Both the position numbers and the translations under genes were made by a program. Below the pieces are notes generated by a model, which ran no database searches, was not told the origin of the DNA, and was given only the letters and a program-made list of their open reading frames with translations. From Ilumatobacteraceae bacterium (GTDB taxonomy: Bacteria > Actinomycetota > Acidimicrobiia > Acidimicrobiales > Ilumatobacteraceae), in the NCBI GenBank assembly GCA_025464045.1, contig JAODBQ010000247.1, positions 1 to 6,588 of the forward strand: a DNA stretch of 6,588 nt, in the 5' to 3' direction. Below, piece after piece: positions 1 to 4,515 of the stretch. Position 1 is the stretch's first letter. Each line of letters begins with the position of its first letter.

Positions 1-1
1 C

Positions 2-76
2 CGGGTCAGAGACCGTACGGCTGCCGCCGTCCTCGGAGCCGAGGCCGGGCTGGGCGAGACCACCACCTCGGACTGA
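2..76 (+). CDS. Possible C-terminal end of an upstream gene (partial)
   Basis: A frame open from the left edge reads 24 codons and stops at TGA 74-76; the peptide is RVRDRTAAAVLGAEAGLGET followed by TTSD. Third codon positions are mostly G or C, as in the confirmed genes of this window, and the tail is Ala/Gly/Thr-rich as many protein C-termini are. No domain can be recognised from so few residues. It would lie on the same strand as the DinB-like gene, with the 79-96 palindrome between them. One other + frame is also open across this stretch (stop near 88), so this is a weak call resting on codon bias only. Confidence 0.3.
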   Translation, partial: RVRDRTAAAVLGAEAGLGETTTSD

Positions 77-78
77 GG

Positions 79-96
79 ATCGGTCTGTAGACCGAT
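79..96. promoter_or_regulatory. Perfect 18-bp palindrome, candidate operator
   Basis: ATCGGTCT-GT-AGACCGAT has two perfect 8-bp arms around a 2-bp centre. A further copy of the left half, CGGTCTG, lies at 111-117, exactly 30 bp after the copy at 81-87, close to three helical turns. The site is 53 bp upstream of the chosen start of the DinB-like gene, where an operator for a dimeric repressor (TetR or GntR type) would sit. A terminator hairpin is less likely: the loop would be very short and no T-run follows. The regulator is not identified. Confidence 0.5.
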
Positions 97-135
97 GCCC
101 AGCCCCGGGCCGGTCTGCTTCCATGTCGAGTGACC

Positions 136-144
136 GAAGGGGGG
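136..144 (+). promoter_or_regulatory. Ribosome binding site deciding the DinB-like gene start
   Basis: The purine run GAAGGGGGG sits 5 nt before ATG 150. The alternative in-frame ATG at 123 has no comparable upstream purine run and would place this site inside the coding region, so 150 is preferred. Confidence 0.6.
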
Positions 145-149
145 TCCAG

Positions 150-746
150 ATGGACTGGAAGGGCTTGTTCTACAGGCAGCACGCGGGCGTGCACAGTCGA
201 GAGATGGCGGTGGGCGGAGGGGTCACGTATCAGGACCTGGTCCTCGGCGGACTGGACGAAGCGCAGCTCCGACTCCGCCCAGCCAACGAGCTCAACTCGC
301 TGGCCTGGCTCGTGTGGCACATGACCCGCTGCGAGGACGTCGCCATCAATGTCGCCATCGCCGACCAGCCGCAGGTCCTCGACGACGGGTGGCCCGACAA
401 GCTCGGCATCTCCCGTGTCGACATCGGCACCGGCATGACCCCCAGCGAGGTCGCCGAGCTCAGCGAGCAGATCAACGTCGACGCGTTGATCTCCTACCGC
501 CACGCCGTAGGACGAAGGACCCGCGAGGTCATCGACGCCGTCACTGACGCCGAGATCGAACGGCCCGTCGACGGCGACCGCTACCGACGAGCGGCCGTCC
601 TCGGCGACCACGCCGGCTGGGTCGCCGAACTCTGGTCGCCATGGCGGGGAACCGACTTCTTGTTCCTCGCCACCGGACACAACTACCAACACTGGGGCGA
701 AGCGATCACCGTCCGCTCACTCGGTGGCTTCGGACTCGGCCTGTGA
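150..746 (+). CDS. DinB-superfamily (DinB_2-like) metal-binding protein
   Basis: This 198-residue cytosolic protein has the layout of the DinB/YfiT-like four-helix-bundle superfamily. The three histidines expected to bind a divalent metal are visible: H57 in WLVWHMTRCED, and H177 and H181 in the C-terminal motif ATGHNYQHWGEA. Length and motif spacing fit the DinB_2-like group common in actinobacteria, some members of which act as thiol-dependent (mycothiol or bacillithiol) transferases. The substrate here is unknown, so no enzyme activity is assigned. The start at 150 is supported by a strong Shine-Dalgarno run; an in-frame ATG at 123 would add 9 residues. The SnoaL-like gene follows on the same strand after a short gap, so the two are probably co-transcribed, possibly controlled from the 79-96 palindrome. 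No signal peptide or membrane segment is seen. Confidence 0.85.
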   Translation: MDWKGLFYRQHAGVHSREMAVGGGVTYQDLVLGGLDEAQLRLRPANELNSLAWLVWHMTRCEDVAINVAIADQPQVLDDGWPDKLGISRVDIGTGMTPSEVAELSEQINVDALISYRHAVGRRTREVIDAVTDAEIERPVDGDRYRRAAVLGDHAGWVAELWSPWRGTDFLFLATGHNYQHWGEAITVRSLGGFGLGL

Positions 747-790
747 ACACCAACCAGCAACCAGCAGCGGGTGAACGGGCCGACGGGCTC

Positions 791-1183
791 ATGGATCGAG
801 ATACCGCCGCTCGACGCAACGAACTCCGTGCCGCCGCGAACGCCTACTTCGACGCCCTCCGGTCCGGTGACCTGGCACCGGTCCCGTGGCACGACGACAT
901 CATCCTGCGAACACCGATCGCTCCCGGCGGCACCGACCAACCAATCACCGGCGGCGAGAACGTCCGCTCGTTCTTCCAAGCTATCGCTCCCGCAATCACC
1001 ACCGTGACGGTGATCGCCACCTACTTCACCGAGGACCTCACCGGCATCGCAGCTCGCGCTGACATCCATCTGTCCACACCACCCTGCATCCTGCGCGTCG
1101 TCGACCGATTCGATGTCGACGATGCCGGGACCATCACCGCCCAAGAGAACCACTTCGACCCACGCCCCGCCCTGGCCAGTTGA
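791..1183 (+). CDS. SnoaL-like / NTF2-like small protein
   Basis: This 130-residue protein fits the SnoaL-like polyketide cyclase / nuclear transport factor 2 fold. It starts with an amphipathic helix (RRNELRAAANAYFDALRSGD, residues 9-27), has a middle part with GGENVRSFFQAIAP, and ends with strands including LRVVDRFDVDDAGTITAQEN and HFDPRPAL. The ending 'DRF..DD.G.I..QENHFDPR' is typical of one-domain actinobacterial members. The fold is shared by isomerases, hydrolases, cyclases and non-enzymes, so no reaction is assigned. Start choice: GTG 743 overlaps the upstream TGA by four bases and would add 16 residues, but that stretch has weaker third-position GC bias and looks like linker; ATG 791 begins right at the domain. 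Neither start has a clear ribosome binding site. Same strand and close spacing suggest an operon with the DinB-like gene. Confidence 0.8.
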   Translation: MDRDTAARRNELRAAANAYFDALRSGDLAPVPWHDDIILRTPIAPGGTDQPITGGENVRSFFQAIAPAITTVTVIATYFTEDLTGIAARADIHLSTPPCILRVVDRFDVDDAGTITAQENHFDPRPALAS

Positions 1184-1622
1184 AGGCGCCACCCGAACAA
1201 CCACGCCCATTTGAAGCGCCGTCTCGCGGCCATCGCCCCAAGGCGCCCGTCCGGCCATCACGTGTGCGCGACCCGCCAAATTTGCCACGCCCTCGCCCCT
1301 GGCGATTCATACCGGCTGGTGCCTCAGACAATGCAGTCGGCCGCCACAATGCGATCGAGAACGCTACTTGTCGCTTCGGTGCCGGTGCCGGGAGGATCAG
1401 CCGGCGGCTGTTAGCGCTCCGTTAGCACACCCAGGACGCGGGCACTCAGAGCGTCGTTACGACCGTCCCCACATCAGATCCACACTTGTGCGCACCTCCA
1501 CCAGCCGGCGTTCCAGGGCGCTGTGGCGCCGTCGACTGTGACGGGATTATCGGCGCTCATTTTGCGCAGCGGGTTCGGCTGTCGACAGTCGTGGTTCGGG
1601 CGATTGATCGTACGGTGTGTGG
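1184..1622. other. Intergenic stretch without a supported gene
   Basis: All six frames were read and none shows a recognisable domain; open frames here have Pro/Arg-rich compositions typical of GC-rich noise. Two small features are visible. GTTAGC occurs as a direct repeat at 1410-1415 and 1421-1426, 11 bp apart. CTGTCGACAG at 1579-1588 is a perfect 10-bp palindrome about 35-45 bp before the start of the sulfotransferase pseudogene and might be an old operator. No convincing terminator with a T-run follows the SnoaL-like gene. Confidence 0.5.
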
Positions 1623-2233
1623 GTGACGCTCGAGGTTGTCGGACCCGGGATCGGGCGGACCGGCACGTATTCGCTGAAGTTGGCTCTGGAGCGTTTGCTG
1701 GGTGGCCGCTGCCATTACATGGCCGAGGTGCTCGCCGACCGGGAGCGTTCAGCTCGCACGCTGGGCGCCGGCGCTACGCGGCGACCAGGTTGATTGGGCG
1801 GGCGTGTTCGACGGCTTCGTCGCCCAGGTCGACTTCCCGGGGGCGGCGTTCTGGCAGCAGATCACCCAGGCGTTCCCCGACGCCCTCGTCGTGCTGTCCA
1901 CGCGCTCTGCGCAATCCTGGTATCGCAGCGCATCGGCGACGATCTTCCAACTCAACGACGACCACGGATCGTCCCCGTTCCAGTCGTGTGGCGGGAGTGG
2001 CTCGGCGACCAGTTCGACGAGCCAGACGTCATGATCGCCGCCTACGAGCGACACAACGCCACTGTTTGCTCATCCATCTCGCCGGAGCGGCTCCTCGAGT
2101 GGACCGTCTCCGACGGTTGGGAGCCACTCTGTGACGGCTCGGTGTTCCGGTCCGCGACGAGCCGTTCCCGTGGACCAACACCGCCGGAGAGTTCCGCGCC
2201 ACCAACGGCCTCGACGCCCACCGACCGCCTTGA
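1623..2233 (+). pseudogene. Sulfotransferase-family pseudogene with three frameshifts
   Basis: Joining pieces of three frames gives almost a full-length protein of about 203 residues of the short bacterial sulfotransferase family (Sulfotransfer_4-like). Piece 1, from GTG 1623 to ~1745: MTLEVVGPGIGRTGTYSLKL and onward through CHYMAEVLADRE, holding the 5'-phosphosulfate-binding loop GIGRTGTYSLK. Piece 2, ~1747 to ~1980: WAPALRGDQVDWAGVFDGF, then VDFPGAAFWQQ, then VVLSTRSAQSWYRSASATIF, the 3'-phosphate-binding region. Piece 3, ~1985 to 2135: VWREWLGDQFDEPDVMIAAY, then SPERLLEWTVSDGWEPLC. Piece 4, 2138 to TGA 2231-2233: LGVPVRDEPFPWTNTAGEFR and a short tail. The frame changes by +1 near 1746, by -1 (or +2) between about 1966 and 1990, and by -1 near 2136. 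An intact enzyme would move sulfate from PAPS to an unknown acceptor. An in-frame GTG at 1617 is an alternative start. Sequencing error is possible but three indels in 600 bases, with intact genes around, favours real decay. Confidence 0.85.
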
Positions 2234-2345
2234 CAGGGGATGCCATAGCCGGCGATTGCGGAGGGCTAACGCTCATTCGGACGTCGTTATAGGGCAGTGC
2301 CGTTGTCCGACTTGCGAGCGGTGTCCGCAGAAAGATTCCCTGGCT

Positions 2346-2402
2346 CGCCGGAATCGCGAGCTCTCCGAACGAGATGGCGCCGCTCCATATCGACTTCGCC
2401 GT
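2346..2402 (-). pseudogene. Relic of the N-terminus of a Ku DNA end-joining gene
   Basis: Read on the minus strand from 2402 the codons give (T)AKSIWSGAISFGELAIPA. Bacterial Ku proteins begin with a nearly invariant M-x-x-[SA]-I-W-x-G-A-I-S-F-G-L-V-x-[IV]-P-V motif, and SIWSGAISFG matches it exactly with I-P kept three residues further on. The first codon is ACG exactly where Ku has its ATG, so the start codon is lost by one base change. After 2346 none of the three frames continues into the rest of Ku (DNA ring and bridge, normally ~270 residues), so only about 19 of the expected codons remain. Intact Ku works with LigD in non-homologous end joining; this fragment cannot. The alternative is a chance match, which the run of ten identical residues at the right distance from a start-like codon makes unlikely. 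Confidence 0.55.
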
Positions 2403-2408
2403 AGGTGG

Positions 2409-2425
2409 TGGACGGTTACCGTCCA
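2409..2425. promoter_or_regulatory. 17-bp palindrome upstream of the Ku relic
   Basis: TGGACGGT-T-ACCGTCCA has perfect 8-bp arms around a single central base. It ends 6 bp upstream of the degenerate start codon of the Ku relic and could be its former operator or 5' leader hairpin. The very short centre fits a protein-binding site better than an RNA hairpin. The binding factor is unknown. Confidence 0.4.
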
Positions 2426-2630
2426 GCTGATTGACCGGCCCTGTCGCTTGCGTGTTGGATGTACACCAGGATTCGTGGCGGTGATCCGTACCTCGGTCGA
2501 GCCCGGTTTGGCTTTGTCCGGGCCAGAGATGAGCACCGCCGGTATCGAAGGGCCCCTGCCCGAAAGCTATCCAGCTGGTGGGTAGCGAAGGGTGGCAGCT
2601 GTGGGATGTGGTCACTGCCGGTGGTGTGGG

Positions 2631-3482
2631 TCAGCTGGTCGCTCTGGCTGCGTCGTCGATCAGGTTTGAGACGATGTGCGGGTGGCTGAGCATGGCCACG
2701 TGCGACGAGTTGGGCACTTCTACGATCTTGCGGAAGTTCGCGCGGCTGTACATCCAGCGTTCACATGCCGGCGGGATTGCCTTGTCTTGGCCGGCGACGA
2801 GCCCCCACGACGGAATCGTTCGCCACGCCGCGGCTTGGGTCGGGTAGATGAAGGAGTCCGCGTCGAACGGCCGTTGGGTGGCCTGCAGGATTCGGAACGT
2901 CTCGGTGGAGACGTCTGCGGCGAAGGCTGCCTGGCCGTCCTTGCTGAGGTACAGGTCGGTTCCGGTGGTGCCGTCAGCCTTCGTGTAAGGGATCGGCACG
3001 CTCACGGGCAGGACCTCGCTGCCTGGGAACTTGTTGATCAGATCGCCTTGCGTCTCGCCGATATCGGGCACGAACGCTGCGATGTAGACCAACGCCTTGA
3101 CGTTCCCCTTCCCAGCTGCTGCGTTGGTGACGACGGTTCCACCCATCGAGTGTGCGACGAGCACGACCGGTCCGCTGATCGAGTCCAGCAGACTCGCGAT
3201 GTACGGGCTGTCAGTGGGGATGCCTCGCAGCGGGTTCGATCCCGCGATCGTGGTGTAGCCCTTGCGCTGCAGCTTCGGGATGACCCCGTTCCAGCACGAC
3301 GAATCGGCGTACCCGCCGTGCACCAAAACGATGGTGGGCTTGGCCTTCGGGCTCCGCTCGTCTCGCTGCGCTGTGGCGGCAGCCGCCGCTTCGGCGCCAA
3401 GCGGAGTGGTCATCACCGCTGCTGACGCGGCCAATGCTGCGCCGGCTAGCAACAGTCGTCGTCGTGAGATGTTCTCCTCCAT
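2631..3482 (-). CDS. Tat-exported alpha/beta hydrolase
   Basis: This 283-residue serine hydrolase of the alpha/beta fold (Abhydrolase_6 type) begins with a twin-arginine signal: SRRRLLLAG (residues 6-14), a hydrophobic Ala-rich core to about residue 25 and an Ala-rich stretch near 30-38 where cleavage would occur. This predicts export in folded form. The mature domain has the oxyanion HGG at 55-57, the nucleophile elbow AHSMGG with Ser112, a likely catalytic Asp233 in VAGQDKAIPP, and His261 in NSSHVAMLSHP, a complete triad. It resembles EstC-like and methylester or lactone-hydrolysing enzymes; the substrate is not readable. The start ATG has a strong AAAGGAGA site 8 nt upstream. It follows the paralogous cytosolic hydrolase on the same strand after 172 bp, so it may be the last gene of a regulator-hydrolase-hydrolase unit, though the gap leaves room for its own promoter. 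Confidence 0.92.
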   Translation of the reverse strand: MEENISRRRLLLAGAALAASAAVMTTPLGAEAAAAATAQRDERSPKAKPTIVLVHGGYADSSCWNGVIPKLQRKGYTTIAGSNPLRGIPTDSPYIASLLDSISGPVVLVAHSMGGTVVTNAAAGKGNVKALVYIAAFVPDIGETQGDLINKFPGSEVLPVSVPIPYTKADGTTGTDLYLSKDGQAAFAADVSTETFRILQATQRPFDADSFIYPTQAAAWRTIPSWGLVAGQDKAIPPACERWMYSRANFRKIVEVPNSSHVAMLSHPHIVSNLIDDAARATS

Positions 3483-3489
3483 GGTGTTC

Positions 3490-3497
3490 TCTCCTTT
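3490..3497 (-). promoter_or_regulatory. Ribosome binding site of the exported hydrolase
   Basis: On the minus strand AAAGGAGA lies upstream of ATG 3482, with AGGAG 8 nt before the start codon. It confirms that translation begins with the twin-arginine signal peptide. Confidence 0.75.
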
Positions 3498-3544
3498 GCT
3501 TGATCAGGTCGTGTGGCTGGTGGTGCTGCCAAGCGCCGCCCGAC

Positions 3545-3572
3545 AAGGCAGGCCCAGCTGCCTTCGCGAAGG
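3545..3572. promoter_or_regulatory. Overlapping stem-loop and palindrome between the hydrolase genes
   Basis: AAGGCAG (3545-3551) and CTGCCTT (3558-3564) form a perfect 7-bp stem with a 6-nt loop. The right arm is part of a second perfect palindrome, CCTTCGCGAAGG (3561-3572), so the two pairings share CCTT and exclude each other in RNA. No T-run follows in the direction of transcription, so it is not a classical terminator; a processing site, attenuator or protein-binding site is possible. Confidence 0.4.
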
Positions 3573-3654
3573 ACGGCGACCTCTGGTTCGCGCTGGACTC
3601 GGAGCCGGTTCGGTCGATCCGTTGGCACGGTGAGTTCGTTCGATCGGCGGGGTG

Positions 3655-4353
3655 TCAGTCGGCGGGGGTGAGTTGGCGGATCGCTTGTTCGATGATGTCG
3701 GTCACGGGGGTCGGCTTGGCCACGTAGACGGCGTGGCTGCCGCTGGTCTCGGTCACGGTCGCGCCGGTACGCTCGGCCATGGCGCGTTGCGCCGCGGGTG
3801 GGATCATCCGGTCGTCGGTGGCGACGAGGTACCAGCTCGGCTTGTGGCGCCACGCCGGTTCGCTGACGGACCCGGTGAGCGCATCGACCCCCCAAGGGAC
3901 CTGGGCGTCGGCCATGAACTGGGCGAGATCGGGCGAGACGTCGGCAGCGAAGGAGTCGGCGAACTTGTCGCGGTCGAGGAACAGGAACCCGTTGACCGGT
4001 GGCAGGATCGGCGGGACGGGCGCGCCGGGTGGCGGGTCGGCGATGAGGGTGTTGACCGATTCGCCCTTGTCGGGCGCAAAGGCGGCGATGTAGACGACAC
4101 CGAGCACATGCTCGTGGGTTCCGGCCTCGGTGACGACCGCGCCGCCATAGGAGTGGCCGACGAGCACGACCGGTCCGCCGACCGTGTCGATCGCGTCGTT
4201 GGTTGCTGCGACGTCGGCGTGCAGCGAGGTTGTCGGGTTCTGCACGACGCGCACGTCGATGTCGCGGCGGCGAAGCTCCTCGTAGACGCCTTGCCATCCA
4301 GAACCGTCGACGAATCCGCCGTGCACGAGCAGGGCCGTGGGCGCTTTGGACAT
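3655..4353 (-). CDS. Cytosolic alpha/beta hydrolase
   Basis: This 232-residue alpha/beta-fold serine hydrolase is a paralogue of the exported enzyme downstream; both share PVVLVxHSxGGxVVT, VYIAAFxPDxGE, FAADVS and a PSWxLVAxxDxxIPP segment. Visible parts are the oxyanion HGG (11-13), nucleophile elbow GHSYGG with Ser68, likely acid Asp181 in VATDDRMIPP and His207 in GSHAVY. It lacks a signal peptide, so it should act in the cytosol. The family includes methylester, lactone and other small-ester hydrolases; the substrate here is unknown. ATG 4353 is chosen because AGGAGG lies 7 nt upstream; a longer reading from TTG 4398 would run through that site. It follows the LAL regulator by 162 bp, with an inverted repeat and GTGAC repeats in the gap, which suggests direct control by that or another regulator. 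Confidence 0.92.
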   Translation of the reverse strand: MSKAPTALLVHGGFVDGSGWQGVYEELRRRDIDVRVVQNPTTSLHADVAATNDAIDTVGGPVVLVGHSYGGAVVTEAGTHEHVLGVVYIAAFAPDKGESVNTLIADPPPGAPVPPILPPVNGFLFLDRDKFADSFAADVSPDLAQFMADAQVPWGVDALTGSVSEPAWRHKPSWYLVATDDRMIPPAAQRAMAERTGATVTETSGSHAVYVAKPTPVTDIIEQAIRQLTPAD

Positions 4354-4360
4354 GATGTGA

Positions 4361-4366
4361 CCTCCT
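4361..4366 (-). promoter_or_regulatory. Ribosome binding site deciding the cytosolic hydrolase start
   Basis: A consensus AGGAGG on the minus strand, 7 nt before ATG 4353. It rules against the longer in-frame reading from TTG 4398. Confidence 0.8.
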
Positions 4367-4426
4367 CGGGAAAGGGAACCGATGCCTCGAAGGTACAAAC
4401 GTGCTGCAGTGCTCGTCTTGCGTCGC

Positions 4427-4443
4427 GTGACGGTGACTGTGAC
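4427..4443. repeat. Three GTGAC repeats at 6-bp steps
   Basis: GTGAC occurs at 4427-4431, 4433-4437 and 4439-4443 (GTCAC in the direction of the hydrolase genes). The last copy overlaps the left arm of the 4440-4480 inverted repeat. The block lies 74-90 bp upstream of the hydrolase start and may be part of a regulatory site. Confidence 0.5.
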
Positions 4444-4480
4444 GTAGCCCAGTTGAGCTCCGATCGAGTGGGTTACGTCA
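4440..4480. promoter_or_regulatory. 11-bp inverted repeat upstream of the hydrolase gene, candidate operator
   Basis: TGACGTAGCCC (4440-4450) and GGGTTACGTCA (4470-4480) pair at 10 of 11 positions around a 19-bp spacer. Arm centres are 30 bp apart, near three helical turns, as for a dimeric or paired regulator. The site is in the 162-bp gap between the LAL regulator stop and the cytosolic hydrolase start, where the hydrolase promoter is expected. It could instead form a hairpin after the regulator gene, but the loop is long and no T-run follows. I could not point to a convincing -35/-10 pair. Confidence 0.5.
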
Positions 4481-4515
4481 TCGATTGCCTGATCGAGGTG
4501 CGAGCAACCCGCTTG

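Larger units (their letters stand above)
2234..2630. other. Intergenic stretch with gene relics
   Basis: No intact gene is supported between the pseudogene stop and the 3' end of the exported hydrolase. The stretch contains the Ku N-terminal relic and its upstream palindrome, described separately. The rest (2234-2340 and 2430-2630) translates to Arg/Pro/Ser-rich peptides without recognisable motifs on either strand. CCAGCTGG at 2571-2578 is a short palindrome downstream of the hydrolase; no clear terminator stem with a T-run is seen there. Confidence 0.5.

Noticed and set aside
6..692. 228-codon minus-strand frame opposite the DinB-like gene
   Set aside because: Val/Asp/Gly-rich mirror of the + strand gene, which has the three metal-binding histidines and a good start.
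1457..1545. Minus-strand tail-like peptide ALERRLVEVRTSVDLMWGRS before a TAA
   Set aside because: Only about 29 codons stop to stop, no start and no recognisable family; too little to call a relic.
2431..2460. TTGACC with TTGGAT 18 bp on as a + strand promoter
   Set aside because: The -10 match is poor and no gene follows on that strand.
1794..2585. 263-codon + frame as one protein with a Cys cluster CRCPTCERC
   Set aside because: Its middle is piece 3 of the sulfotransferase pseudogene; the Cys cluster lies past the pseudogene stop and overlaps the region beside the Ku relic, with no zinc-domain context.
2571..2625. Possible terminator downstream of the exported hydrolase (GGCAG/CTGCC pairing, CCAGCTGG)
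   Set aside because: Stems of 5 bp or less, long loop and no T-run.
3446..4297. 283-codon minus-strand frame overlapping both hydrolases
   Set aside because: Arg-rich shadow frame of the cytosolic hydrolase; the real frame has the catalytic triad and a strong ribosome binding site.
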